This document shows positions 45,034 through 54,686 of a DNA stretch of 64,000 nucleotides, piece after piece. A model generated the notes under the pieces. That model was not told the DNA's origin, did no database searches, and saw only the letters and a program-made list of their open reading frames with translations. Origin of the DNA: an uncultured Woeseia sp. (lineage in GTDB: Bacteria > Pseudomonadota > Gammaproteobacteria > Steroidobacterales > Woeseiaceae); the NCBI GenBank assembly GCA_913031125.1, contig CAJWFK010000009.1, forward strand, positions 1 through 64,000, given 5' to 3'. Positions within the stretch are counted from its first letter, which is position 1. Every line of letters begins with the position of its first letter. The position numbers were made by a program, and so were the translations under genes.

Positions 45034-46275
45034 ATGAATAGATATCCACAACTTACATATTTGATTGTTTTATTTGGGTTCATCAATGGTGGCTGCACGG
45101 TCTCCGAAGTGATTCATGCCGAACAGACCTCACTTGACGTAGCATCGTTAAAAGTGGCGGAAAATCTGTTACTGGATGTAGGAATACTGAATTTTGACGC
45201 CGGTATTCCTGAGGCTAACAATGTTGAGGAAACACAGATATACCCTGAGGTTCGCGAGGCTGAGGCTCGATATTTGCCGTACCATATAAAAACGACACTG
45301 CAGGGCACCGGATTTTGGGGTGCTGTCCGAGTCATACCGGCCATGAATGTCAGGACAGATGTATACGTAAATGGCAGAATAGAGGAATCTGATGGGGAAT
45401 TTGTCTCCCTGACGCTGGCAGTGTTTGATGTGACTGGAACTTTCTGGTTTGAGGAAACGTACTCGATGCAGACCGGAATTTCATCGTACGCTGAATATCG
45501 TGATCGTACTCAAGACCCTTACCAAAAAGTGTTTAACGATTTTGCGAATGATTTGCATGCATATGTAATTACCCTTGATCCAACCACTGTATCCCGCATC
45601 AGGGAGATTTCTGAACTGTTGTTCTTTGCGGATATGGCACCCGATGCTTTCGGCGATCATCTCGCGTATGAAAGTAATGGCACAATTTCATTGCAGCGAT
45701 TACCCGCTCAGAATGACCCGATGGTTGATCGCCTGCGTCAAATTCGTGAGCGTGACCGGCTAGTAGTTGATACTCTCAATGAACACTATGCGAACTTCTA
45801 TTACGGTGTTGCGTTGCCCTATGAAGGTTGGCGAAAACTCTCACGTGAGCAGGCGGTTATCTACCGGCAAACTCGAAAATCTGCAGTGCAGCGGGCGATT
45901 TTGGGCGCAGCAGTTGTGGCAGGTTCCATGAGCGTAGATACGAATAGCTCCAGCTATGGTCGTTATCGTGCTGAACGAATAGCGCAATCTGCGGCAATAA
46001 ACCGGGGTTGGAGAACTATCATGGATGCCTTTAGGCAGTATCAGGGAGCTGAGCTTCATCGCGAGGAAATTAAGGAGTTGTCGGAGTCTTTCGTTGCTGA
46101 AGCAGCTCCTATGGTGGTGCAGGTGGAGGGTGAAACCATGAGACTAACAGGTACGGCTGAGGCACAGTATGAAAGCTGGCGTAAGCTTTTGAAAGAAATA
46201 TATAAATCCGACACTGGGTTTGGTGACAGTATACAGATGAGTGACCCTGTGAGGTCACAGCAACCGTCAACTTAA
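45034..46275 (+). CDS. Exported protein of unknown function, possible lipoprotein
   Basis: 413 residues, 28 bp after the glycine-rich gene. N-terminal hydrophobic segment 8-20 followed by GGCT with Cys21, a weak lipobox. Residues ~30-190 look like a mixed alpha/beta domain (DVYVNGRIEESDGE, LTLAVFDVTGTFWFEE) recalling LPS-assembly or GNA1162-type outer-membrane lipoproteins only loosely; the C-terminal half is helical and Arg-rich. A small Gly/Ala/Ser stretch lies at ~290. No known family recognised. Context suggests an outer-membrane or periplasmic component of the cluster. Confidence 0.7.
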   Translation: MNRYPQLTYLIVLFGFINGGCTVSEVIHAEQTSLDVASLKVAENLLLDVGILNFDAGIPEANNVEETQIYPEVREAEARYLPYHIKTTLQGTGFWGAVRVIPAMNVRTDVYVNGRIEESDGEFVSLTLAVFDVTGTFWFEETYSMQTGISSYAEYRDRTQDPYQKVFNDFANDLHAYVITLDPTTVSRIREISELLFFADMAPDAFGDHLAYESNGTISLQRLPAQNDPMVDRLRQIRERDRLVVDTLNEHYANFYYGVALPYEGWRKLSREQAVIYRQTRKSAVQRAILGAAVVAGSMSVDTNSSSYGRYRAERIAQSAAINRGWRTIMDAFRQYQGAELHREEIKELSESFVAEAAPMVVQVEGETMRLTGTAEAQYESWRKLLKEIYKSDTGFGDSIQMSDPVRSQQPST

Positions 46276-46290
46276 AATCAATATTTACCT

Positions 46291-48627
46291 ATGCGAATCC
46301 TCAAAGAAGGTGGGCAGCTCGCAGATAGGTACACCCTGCTACGTAACTTAAACGCTGGTGCTGTGCACGAAGTCTGGTTAGCTTCTGACCGTCTGTCAGA
46401 CACTCTGTTAGTTTTAAAATGCCTTTCAGCTAATTCCGTAACAAGCCCGAAATATAAGGACATGTTGAGACGAGAGTGGAGCATTGGAAGTCGGTTAATG
46501 CACCCTAGCATTGGTCGTGTTTTTGAGTTTCACGATGATCCGGAGGGAGCATTTTTTAGTCTTCAGTATATTGGAGAAACTAATATTGGCGTCTTAGCGG
46601 GTGCGGACCCGGCAGAGTTGATGCCTCCTATTGCTCTTATTGTGGATGCGTTACGCTACGCACACGGGAAGGACATAGTACACCGCGATATTAAGGGTTC
46701 TAATATTCTCCTAGATGGCCGGGGTATCCCCTACTTATTGGACTTTGGAGTTGCGTCAGCGCCAGCTAGTGGTGAGATATCTGGCGGAGGGTCACCAGTC
46801 GCGATGAGTCCTGAACAACGGGACGGTGGTGTGCCAAGTTCATCCGACGATATCTTCGCACTGGGTATCTTGATACATGAGCTGTTGGTAGGCGTTCCAC
46901 CGAGTGGTCAACGTAGTAAAGAAATATCCGGGGTTCTTGCAAATGGCAACAAAATGCCGGATGTACTTTCATCCCTCCTCACAGAAATGCTTGCGGCAGA
47001 AGTACCTTGTCGACCCAACGCGGAAATTATCCTAGAAAGATTGATTGATGCTGGATATGTATCAGGGCCTGCACCTAAACGCTTTGTTTCTGGGAGTAGG
47101 GCTGTTAATGAGGTTTTTGACACCACAGAATCAGTGACAAAATTTAAAAGGTCAGAAACGCCAGCACCGCATCAAACCGCTGTCACTGAGGAACCAGAGG
47201 GAATTCCGGCCAAAGTGCTGTTCAGTGGTTTGGGATTAGGTTTGATTTTGTTAGTGGGCGTGATTTTTGTGCTACCAGAAATAATAGAGCAGGATTCTGC
47301 GGAGCCTAATTTGGCTGGAAAAATTGAGTCCACCGAAGATGTGGACGCCCTGGGAACCTTTAATGGTGTTGATTTGGATACTCAAGACAGTTCCTATCTG
47401 GTTGGTGTGAAGGCAGCGACCGATGAATCTCTGGGGGATCTGTTATCACAGCTTGAGCGCCTACGTTATCGAGCTATAGACCGCTGGGGTGGCCAACCTT
47501 ATCTGGATGCTGTTGATGTGTATAAGCAAGGTGATCAAGCATATATAAGTCGAGATTACTTGCTAGCTGGAGACAGATATCGTCAGGCGAGTGGAATGCT
47601 GAGACCGTTTTTTGAACAGATGGAAGCAGTTTTTAAGCAGTCGATGACAGATGGTAACGAAGCGCTAGAACGTGCTGATGCGTCAGAGGCCGTGAGGTTA
47701 TTTGATTTAGCAGTGTCTATAACACCGGGCAATCAGATTGCTGAGGCCAATTTGAAACGAGCTATGAATCTTGATTCAGTTCTTATACTGATTGACCAAG
47801 GTGCGGAGTTTGAGGCGAATTTAGAATTAGATGCGGCAAAACTAGCATTCGAAAAAGCATTAGAAATTGATTCAATGTGGCAGCCTGCAGCGATCGCGAT
47901 AGAACGCGTGTCAGATAAAATTAAGGCACTGGCATTTGAGCAACGAATGACAGAAGCTTTTGAAGCACTTGTCAGTGAAGATTTTGCTACAGCGCGTGCG
48001 GCTTTTAATGCTGCAAAAATTCTCTACCCTAATTCTCGTGAGCCGACTGATGGACTTCTGCAACTCGAACAGGAGGAACGGCTATCTGATATAAGGCGCC
48101 TTGAGAAAGACGTGCAGGCACTCACTTCAATAGAGCAGTGGGAAAACGCTATTAACATATACGAGAACATCCTGCAGATAGATCCTAATCTCACCTTTGC
48201 TAAGCAGGGACTCGATAAAGCGCGCTCTTACACAGCATTGCATCGTAAATTGAGTGAATACATTAATGATCCAGATCAATTAAGTGATGCTACTCACATG
48301 GAAGATGCTGGGAAACTTCTTCTTGAGATCGCAATCATTGAAAAAATAGGCAGCCGACTGCAGGGTGAAAAGAATGAGTTAAGTAGATTGTTAAAACGCG
48401 CAGCTACCCCTGTACCGGTGAGGGTTGTATCGGATGGCAGCACTGAGGTATCTGTATACAGGGTAGGTCGTTTTGGAACTTTTTCAAATATGGAGTTGCA
48501 ATTGAGGCCAGGTAATTACGTAGCGATTGGTGTAAGGACGGGATACCGTGACGTTCGCATAGAATTTCGTGTTGTCCCGGAAATTGATATGCAACCTATC
48601 ATTGTTAAGTGTGAGGAGGCGATTTGA
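46291..48627 (+). CDS. Transmembrane Ser/Thr protein kinase with periplasmic helical repeats
   Basis: 778 residues. Cytosolic kinase domain ~10-255: K43 in LVLKCLS, catalytic loop HRDIKGSN (D133, K135, N138), DFG 151-153, SPEQ near 173, and DIFALGILIHELL. The Gly-loop is weak (NLNAGAVHEV). One membrane helix at 309-328. The outside part (~380-680) is TPR-like helices with a coiled-coil feel, then a small beta domain ~690-778 close to PEGA type. Eukaryote-like kinases with an external repeat domain usually sense envelope cues and phosphorylate FHA-binding partners; two FHA or FHA-like domains are encoded downstream. Confidence 0.85.
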   Translation: MRILKEGGQLADRYTLLRNLNAGAVHEVWLASDRLSDTLLVLKCLSANSVTSPKYKDMLRREWSIGSRLMHPSIGRVFEFHDDPEGAFFSLQYIGETNIGVLAGADPAELMPPIALIVDALRYAHGKDIVHRDIKGSNILLDGRGIPYLLDFGVASAPASGEISGGGSPVAMSPEQRDGGVPSSSDDIFALGILIHELLVGVPPSGQRSKEISGVLANGNKMPDVLSSLLTEMLAAEVPCRPNAEIILERLIDAGYVSGPAPKRFVSGSRAVNEVFDTTESVTKFKRSETPAPHQTAVTEEPEGIPAKVLFSGLGLGLILLVGVIFVLPEIIEQDSAEPNLAGKIESTEDVDALGTFNGVDLDTQDSSYLVGVKAATDESLGDLLSQLERLRYRAIDRWGGQPYLDAVDVYKQGDQAYISRDYLLAGDRYRQASGMLRPFFEQMEAVFKQSMTDGNEALERADASEAVRLFDLAVSITPGNQIAEANLKRAMNLDSVLILIDQGAEFEANLELDAAKLAFEKALEIDSMWQPAAIAIERVSDKIKALAFEQRMTEAFEALVSEDFATARAAFNAAKILYPNSREPTDGLLQLEQEERLSDIRRLEKDVQALTSIEQWENAINIYENILQIDPNLTFAKQGLDKARSYTALHRKLSEYINDPDQLSDATHMEDAGKLLLEIAIIEKIGSRLQGEKNELSRLLKRAATPVPVRVVSDGSTEVSVYRVGRFGTFSNMELQLRPGNYVAIGVRTGYRDVRIEFRVVPEIDMQPIIVKCEEAI

Positions 48628-51050
48628 TAGTAGAGGTTCTTATCGTTCGCAATAGCGGAAAAGAGCAGAGATTTGAGGCACCCACATTGCCTATTCGTCT
48701 CGGCACGGACACTGCTTCCGAAATTCGTCTCCCCGGCCCCGGAAGCAAAGCAGTTGCACTCGTGGATTTTCTGGATGGCGAACCTTTTATACAACCGATG
48801 GGTGTTTCTGACGGGACTTTGAAAGTAAACGGAGATTCCGTAAAAACGTCGCGAAGACTTTCCGCTGGAGATGAGCTTGAATTCTATGGAACCCGCGTAT
48901 TAATTGAGGTTGCTGGACGGAACTTGATACTGGAATTGCAATTCGAGGGTAGTGCCTATATTACCAAACCACCTGACTTGGGGAGTGATGTATCTGCCAA
49001 CGAACCGATTATGGCAACTACTTTCGAAAGGAGTTCTGAGAGTGCGCAGGAGGTAGTTGAATCATCAGGACTTTCCTGGCAGGCAATTGTCGGTGGTGTG
49101 ATAACAGTATTGATTGCGGCCTCGGCATTGCTATTTACATCAAAGTCAATCCAGATTGATGTGCAGCCAGCGGGTGCTGACGAAGTCTCGATTACCGGTG
49201 GATGGTTCAGGTTACCGTTGGGTGACCGAATCTTATTGCGCGAAGGATCCTATAACGTAAATGTTAGGAAAGCTGGCTATTATGAGGCCGTGAATGTCAT
49301 TGAGGTTGATGAAACTCCGAGTCAGAGTTTTGTCATCCAAATGCGTAAGTTACCTGGCAGACTTTTTGTTAGTACTACTCCCCCTGTTGAAGCGATTGCG
49401 ATGATTGATGATATCCATATGGGAACTGTGCCATATGGGCCACTTGAACTCGAGCCAGGAACACACTCAGTCAACATTGAGGCTAAAAGATTCCTTCCCT
49501 ATTCACAGAGGCTTAAAGTACCGGGCCTTGGTTTAGTTCAGTATTTGGAGGTTCAACTTGTACCACAATGGGCAAATATAGAAATCTCTTCAGTTCCGAG
49601 TGGCGCTGGTATTTACCGTGACATGGAGAAGGTTGGGGAAACGCCGATCAGGCTGGAGTTGCTTGAAGGGTCGCATCAACTTAGCTTAATTAAGGATGGA
49701 TTCAAGGCTTGGGATTTCTCCGTGACTGCGGAGGCAAATATTGACCAAGTGCACCCCACAGTGCTTCTTGAACCGGCAAATGCAAAATTGCGGGTACTTA
49801 CGATTCCTAAAGGCGCTAATGTAATGGTAAATGGCCGTTACCGGGGCCAGTCACCTGCGACGGTCTCTTTGTCACCCGACATTGATTATGTCATTGGGTT
49901 GTCAAAAGCCGGTTATGGATCGACTACGCGACAGATTCGGCTTGAAGCTGCGGCATCCCAAGAAATTTCTGTTGATCTCACTGCACGAACAGGTGAAATT
50001 ATTGTAAAGGCCTTGCCGGGTGATGCGACAATTTATGTTGATGGGCGAGCCCGTGGGATTGGTGCTGTCACTATGCAACTTTCTTCGGCACCACACCGCA
50101 TAGAAATAAAACGGGATGGCTATGTAACACAAACAAGAGAAGTGGTGCCACGACCCGGATATCCACAAACGATTAGTTTGCGCCTTCTGTCAGAGGCTGA
50201 ACTCGCTGAGCAGAGCATAGCGAGATTAATTACTAATTCGCAGGGCCAAGCTCTTAGGCGAATTGAGGCTGGAACTTTCACGATGGGTACATCAAGAAGT
50301 GAACGAGGACGTCAGGCTAATGAAGTACTTGTCCCGGTTACGATCACCATGCCTTATTTTATTGGGGTGAAAGAAATTACAAACCGTGAATTCAGGCGCT
50401 TCCGCCCAAATCATGATTCTGGTGGATCAGTGCATATTTCATTGGTAGGGGATCATAATCCTGTGGCTAATGTAACTTGGGATAATGCTATAGAATATTT
50501 AAACTGGCTTAGTGCACAAGAAGGTCTTGTACCCGCTTATGAAAAAGTATTTGAGCGTTGGCAGCCAGTGCTACCCACTCCGAACGGTTACCGTCTCCCC
50601 ACAGAAGCTGAGTGGGTCTGGGCAATTCGCTATCAGGGCAAACCAAGGTCCTACATTTATACTTGGGGAAATAACCGGTTGCCACCGCCCACAGATAGTG
50701 GAAATTGGGCTGGACGGTCTGCGAATGCTCTAGTCAACACAATAATTCCAGGCTGGGATGATGGCTATGCATCAACGGCTCCGGTGGGCACTTTTAAACC
50801 AAATTCACTCGGTATCTTTGATGGCGGTGGTAACGTAGCTGAATGGGTGCAAGATTATTATCAAGTGCCAACGCCGGGGCAGACTGAACCTATTAAGGAT
50901 CCAACTGGACCGATACGTGGCTCGAACCGGGTGATCAGGGGTTCAAGTTGGGGGCATGCCGGTATACGCGAGTTGCGGTCAGGTTACCGGGCATTCGGCA
51001 GTAGTTCTTATTGGGATGTTGGCTTCCGTATAGCAAGGAATGTAGAGTGA
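48624..51050 (+). CDS. FHA-like/TM/PEGA-repeat protein with cysteine-less FGE-like domain
   Basis: 808 residues, TTG start overlapping the kinase TGA (TTGA) behind GAGGAGG. Order: degenerate FHA-like cytosolic domain ~1-108, membrane helix 152-171, about four PEGA units (~246-310, 318-383, 387-452, 457-520), then an FGE/SUMF1-type domain ~545-806 with MGTSRSERG, RLPTEAEWVWA, GGGNVAEWVQD and GFRIAR. The C-terminal region where genuine FGE carries its two active-site cysteines has none, so sulfatase activation is unlikely; a binding or structural role in the periplasm fits better. Confidence 0.85.
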   Translation: MIVEVLIVRNSGKEQRFEAPTLPIRLGTDTASEIRLPGPGSKAVALVDFLDGEPFIQPMGVSDGTLKVNGDSVKTSRRLSAGDELEFYGTRVLIEVAGRNLILELQFEGSAYITKPPDLGSDVSANEPIMATTFERSSESAQEVVESSGLSWQAIVGGVITVLIAASALLFTSKSIQIDVQPAGADEVSITGGWFRLPLGDRILLREGSYNVNVRKAGYYEAVNVIEVDETPSQSFVIQMRKLPGRLFVSTTPPVEAIAMIDDIHMGTVPYGPLELEPGTHSVNIEAKRFLPYSQRLKVPGLGLVQYLEVQLVPQWANIEISSVPSGAGIYRDMEKVGETPIRLELLEGSHQLSLIKDGFKAWDFSVTAEANIDQVHPTVLLEPANAKLRVLTIPKGANVMVNGRYRGQSPATVSLSPDIDYVIGLSKAGYGSTTRQIRLEAAASQEISVDLTARTGEIIVKALPGDATIYVDGRARGIGAVTMQLSSAPHRIEIKRDGYVTQTREVVPRPGYPQTISLRLLSEAELAEQSIARLITNSQGQALRRIEAGTFTMGTSRSERGRQANEVLVPVTITMPYFIGVKEITNREFRRFRPNHDSGGSVHISLVGDHNPVANVTWDNAIEYLNWLSAQEGLVPAYEKVFERWQPVLPTPNGYRLPTEAEWVWAIRYQGKPRSYIYTWGNNRLPPPTDSGNWAGRSANALVNTIIPGWDDGYASTAPVGTFKPNSLGIFDGGGNVAEWVQDYYQVPTPGQTEPIKDPTGPIRGSNRVIRGSSWGHAGIRELRSGYRAFGSSSYWDVGFRIARNVE

Positions 51051-51117
51051 AAATAGCAAAACTGTAAATGTAGAAAATTGCGGGAGTAAATAGCAGCGCT
51101 GGTAAAGTGAGATAAAT

Positions 51118-51381
51118 ATGTGGAATATTCTGATTATGCTATTTGCAGCCGGCATAGCTATGCCAGCGCTGGCACAAGAGCAAAGTGCTTCTGATGTGCT
51201 ACCGGTGGATGTTGATGCTGCAAATGAGATACAAACGACAGATGGCGTTGCTGGTTCTGATGCTAGCGGGGACGAGGATGCCGATCTCGATGAACAGACT
51301 TATCAGGCGGACGAAGATGATTTTGTGCCGACTGAAGAAATTCCAGCTGATGAGCCTATACCATTTCCATCGAATATCTGA
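51118..51381 (+). CDS. Small acidic exported protein, unknown function
   Basis: 87 residues: signal peptide 1-19 (cleavage after ALA), then a very acidic, probably disordered tail rich in Asp/Glu with a Pro-rich end. No family recognised. Lies 67 bp after the FGE-like gene and 40 bp before the channel subunit, same strand, so it belongs to the cluster by position. Confidence 0.65.
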   Translation: MWNILIMLFAAGIAMPALAQEQSASDVLPVDVDAANEIQTTDGVAGSDASGDEDADLDEQTYQADEDDFVPTEEIPADEPIPFPSNI

Positions 51382-51421
51382 ATTAAGGTAAATCAAGGAT
51401 GATGTAGCCGGAGAGTAGCCT

Positions 51422-52222
51422 ATGAAAAAACAAAATATTCCAGTCGAATTTGTCTACCAGCTCTTCGTACTGATTATCGCAATCATAGTAGTACATGGAT
51501 TTTATGTATCGATTGTACGGCCAAACGCGACCGAGGTGCTGGCACAACAGGCCATCGAAGCTGAAAGTAATCCAGATTACGTTCGCGAGCGATCCACCTG
51601 GGTTCTCATTAAGGATCTGGAGCAGGAGTCCTGTTTTATATTGATGTTCTGGGCACTGGCAATAATGGGCTATAAAGCTCGCGAAACAATACGTGAACGT
51701 GCTTTGCTGGATGCGGACTTGGTATCCATTAGTGAAGGGATGCGAATTCTTCCGGAAGATACGCGCGAATTTTCGCGCCAAGTGCAAGCCTTGCCGGAAG
51801 ACCACCAACGTATGCTCTTACCAAGAGCATTGCTGAATGCTCTTCGGCGTTTTAATTCGACCCGCAATATTCAGGATGTATCCAGTAGCACTAACACAGT
51901 GTTTGAATCTGAAGCAGATAGGCTTGAGTCTGAGTTATCAATGATCCGGTATATCTCGTGGGCGATTCCATCGATTGGATTCATCGGCACGGTCAGGGGT
52001 ATTGGTGAAGCACTGGCGCAGGCTGACAAAGCAGTGCAGGGCGACATCGCCGGTGTTACGCAGAGCCTTGGCGTTGCATTTAATTCTACATTCATCGCCT
52101 TGCTAATAAGTATTTTTCTGATGTTTCTGGTCTATCAATTGCAGTTATTGCAGGAACGCCTGGTCTTCGACAGCCAGAAGTACCTGGACGACAAACTTAT
52201 TCGCCATATGAAAGGAGATTGA
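51422..52222 (+). CDS. MotA/TolQ/ExbB-family proton channel subunit
   Basis: 266 residues. Helices near 11-32, 69-85, 174-193 and 219-240. The diagnostic third-helix region reads IPSIGFIGTVRGIG (182-194), followed by an amphipathic loop and LGVAFNSTFIALLIS (216-230), which is the pore motif of ExbB/TolQ/MotA. The cytosolic loop (~87-170) is of TolQ-like size. In known systems five copies surround two helices of an ExbD/TolR/MotB partner and convert ion flow into force. No ExbD-type gene is here; the vWA proteins downstream probably take that place. Confidence 0.9.
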   Translation: MKKQNIPVEFVYQLFVLIIAIIVVHGFYVSIVRPNATEVLAQQAIEAESNPDYVRERSTWVLIKDLEQESCFILMFWALAIMGYKARETIRERALLDADLVSISEGMRILPEDTREFSRQVQALPEDHQRMLLPRALLNALRRFNSTRNIQDVSSSTNTVFESEADRLESELSMIRYISWAIPSIGFIGTVRGIGEALAQADKAVQGDIAGVTQSLGVAFNSTFIALLISIFLMFLVYQLQLLQERLVFDSQKYLDDKLIRHMKGD

Positions 52223-53595
52223 CGGAAACTGACTCTGTGACTCGTCTTGCTATACATCTGAACGACGCCGATATTACCCTCTCTGATGGTGAACGGATCA
52301 TTTATCGTGAGCCAGGCTTTGCGTGGCTTGATGATACCGGGGTTACGTGCGGGAGAGAGGCTTTTCTGCATTCCCGAATCGATCCGCGGCGTGTTCATCA
52401 TAAATTCTGGTCTGATCTAACAACTTCACCGATTGAAGAGAAGCGCTTTAGTCATCTTAGTGCTGCCGATTTGGTAAGTATTCAGCTGGAAAAAATGTGG
52501 ATGAATCATGGAGACGGTGTGACTGAATTGGTTGTAGTGGTGCCACCATACATGGCAACCGAGAATCTTAGCCTGTTTCTTGGAATAGCCCATGAACTGA
52601 ATCTACCCGTCATCGCTATGGTGGATTCTGCAGTAGCTGCTGCGAGGCGACATTATAAAGGTGCAATTCCAATACACATCGACTTGTCTCTTCATAATAT
52701 AACGGTCACCAGGTTGGTGCAGCCTGAAATGGCTCAAATTGATCGCTTAGATATTGTTAGCCATGCCGGATTGATTCCTCTGTATGAACTATGGATTAAG
52801 ACTGTTGCGGATGCATTCGTACTTCAGTCACGTTTTGATCCTTTGCATACGGCGGCATTAGAACAACTTTTGCTTAATCACCTCGAGCGTTGGCTACTAG
52901 AAGCGTCCGTGCACGGTAAAGTCCTTACGGAGATCGAGTACGGTGGAAACACTTATACAGCCTCAGTTGAGTTACTTGAGTTAATCAGTTCAGCCACACC
53001 TATCTACCAGAAAATCGCTAACACTCTCCGATCAATCTGTAGAGCTGAAGATTTGCCTGCAATTCAAGTTACTGAGCGTGTTGCAAGGATGCCTGGGTTG
53101 ATCGATATATTGAAAGCTAAAGTGGGTGGCGAGATATTCGCATTAGAATCTGGTGCAACAGTTCGTGGCGCTTTTGCTCGCTGCGGGCCTGGTACGGATG
53201 GTATTAGTTTAATTAGGCAGCTTGTTTGGGACCAAACACCGATCGATATGGATGGGCAGGTCCTAGAAATGACGCAATCTAGGGTGCCAACACATATGTT
53301 GTTCGATCATGAGGCACATAAAATAAATGATACTCCGCTGATTCTAGGATCACAGGAAACTGCAGGTGGGCGTTCACTTAGTTTAAAGTCGGATATGCCC
53401 GGTGTATCCAGAAAACATTGTGCGCTGGTTTTTAAGAAGGGCCAGTGCGTTATAGAAGACTATAGCCGTTATGGGACGTTTCTTAATGGGCATCGTGTTG
53501 ATGGTTCTGCTTTGCTACAAGTTGGTGACTCGGTACGAATAGGGTCACCAGGATTTGAATTTCATTTAATTACGACGGATATCGATGATGGCTAG
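52219..53595 (+). CDS. Actin/Hsp70-like ATPase-fold protein with C-terminal FHA domain
   Basis: 458 residues, cytosolic (no signal or helix). The first ~360 residues have the layout of an actin/Hsp70/sugar-kinase fold: VVVVPPYMAT, then MVDSAVAAARRH, then a strand HIDLSLHNITVTRL; nucleotide residues are not clearly conserved, so ATPase activity is open. The C-terminus (~368-452) is a canonical FHA with GVSRKHCALV, DYSRYGTFLNG and GDSVRIG, a phosphothreonine reader. TTG 52219 overlaps the channel gene stop, but its AAGGAG site is too close; GTG 52237 is an alternative start. Confidence 0.75.
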   Translation: MTETDSVTRLAIHLNDADITLSDGERIIYREPGFAWLDDTGVTCGREAFLHSRIDPRRVHHKFWSDLTTSPIEEKRFSHLSAADLVSIQLEKMWMNHGDGVTELVVVVPPYMATENLSLFLGIAHELNLPVIAMVDSAVAAARRHYKGAIPIHIDLSLHNITVTRLVQPEMAQIDRLDIVSHAGLIPLYELWIKTVADAFVLQSRFDPLHTAALEQLLLNHLERWLLEASVHGKVLTEIEYGGNTYTASVELLELISSATPIYQKIANTLRSICRAEDLPAIQVTERVARMPGLIDILKAKVGGEIFALESGATVRGAFARCGPGTDGISLIRQLVWDQTPIDMDGQVLEMTQSRVPTHMLFDHEAHKINDTPLILGSQETAGGRSLSLKSDMPGVSRKHCALVFKKGQCVIEDYSRYGTFLNGHRVDGSALLQVGDSVRIGSPGFEFHLITTDIDDG

Positions 53596-54685
53596 ACGTC
53601 GTCGTCCAATGGATGTATTCAGCCTGTCGTTTCTTGATTGTATGAGTTGCGGTTTCGGCGCTGTGATTCTTTTCTTTATGATTATTAATTCACAGGTAGT
53701 CCATGAATCAGAAAATCCTCCAGAAAGGGCCAGAGCTGAGACAGTAAGGCTTGAGTTTGAAATTTTGGAAGAGCGCAAGAACCTCGTTATGGCTCGGAAT
53801 ACGATGGAAGAGTTGCAAGACGAAGAGAGTCGGGCAAAGGACCAAATTGCACAAATCATAGCTTTAATTGAAAAGTTAAAAAAAGAGTTAGAGGAATACG
53901 ATTTGGTAACGCTTGCAAAAATTGAGCGTATTGAAAAATTACAAGCAGATATCAAGAGACTTGAGGATGAAAAGAATCGGTTAATCGCGCAGCAACGGGA
54001 GAATGAAGGGGAAGGTACACGTGTAAGGTCTTTTATTGGTGATGGTGATCGGCAGTATCTAACAGGTCTCCGAGTCGGCGGTGACCATATTTTGGTTCTC
54101 GTGGATGCATCGGCTAGCATGCTGGATCGAAAAATTGTAAACGTCATTCGCCGCCGTAATATGGATGATACGGCTAAGCTAAGGTCGTTAAAATGGAGGC
54201 AAGCAGTTGCTAGCGTTGACTGGCTATCGGCACAATTTTCACCGGATAGTAAGTTTCAGATCTATACTTTTAATACTGAGGCTAAACCGGTTTTAGAGGG
54301 CAGCGAAAACGTTTGGCTGGAAGTAGGTGATGGTACACAGCTAAATGAAGCTATCCGTAAACTTAGACGTACGGTCCCGCAAGACGGTACAAATATGAAA
54401 GCGGCCTACGAGGTTATTAATAGACTCAACCCCGCGCCTGATAACGTATTACTATTGGTTGACGGTCTCCCAACTACTGATCAAATGAAACCAGCTCGCG
54501 GTATGGTTACTGGTGCTGAGAGATTGAGGTTTCACTATAACGCTATTGATGTCATCCCATCTGGGGTGCCGGTCAACATATTGCTTTATCCTATGGAAGG
54601 TGATTATCAAGCATCGATTGCGTACTGGCTGTTGGCTTATGGGACTGGCGGAGCCTATATGAGTATTAGCAAGGATTGGCCTTGA
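53585..54685 (+). CDS. Membrane-anchored vWA protein A (ExbD/TolR-like anchor)
   Basis: 366 residues. Arg-rich start, then membrane helix ~11-34 beginning FSLSFLDCMSCGFGAVIL with a buried Asp18, then a long coiled coil (~45-145), then a vWA domain (~165-360) with an intact metal site D174-A-S176-A-S178 and Thr in QDGTNM. The topology, short cytosolic tail plus one helix with Asp plus periplasmic domain, is that of ExbD, TolR and MotB, but with vWA replacing their usual periplasmic fold. Overlaps the previous gene by 11 bp. Confidence 0.85.
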   Translation: MMARRRRPMDVFSLSFLDCMSCGFGAVILFFMIINSQVVHESENPPERARAETVRLEFEILEERKNLVMARNTMEELQDEESRAKDQIAQIIALIEKLKKELEEYDLVTLAKIERIEKLQADIKRLEDEKNRLIAQQRENEGEGTRVRSFIGDGDRQYLTGLRVGGDHILVLVDASASMLDRKIVNVIRRRNMDDTAKLRSLKWRQAVASVDWLSAQFSPDSKFQIYTFNTEAKPVLEGSENVWLEVGDGTQLNEAIRKLRRTVPQDGTNMKAAYEVINRLNPAPDNVLLLVDGLPTTDQMKPARGMVTGAERLRFHYNAIDVIPSGVPVNILLYPMEGDYQASIAYWLLAYGTGGAYMSISKDWP

Positions 54686-54686
54686 A

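Noticed and set aside
48624-51050. Formylglycine-generating enzyme that activates the arylsulfatase
   Set aside because: The active-site cysteines are absent and the genes are 12 kb apart in unrelated units.
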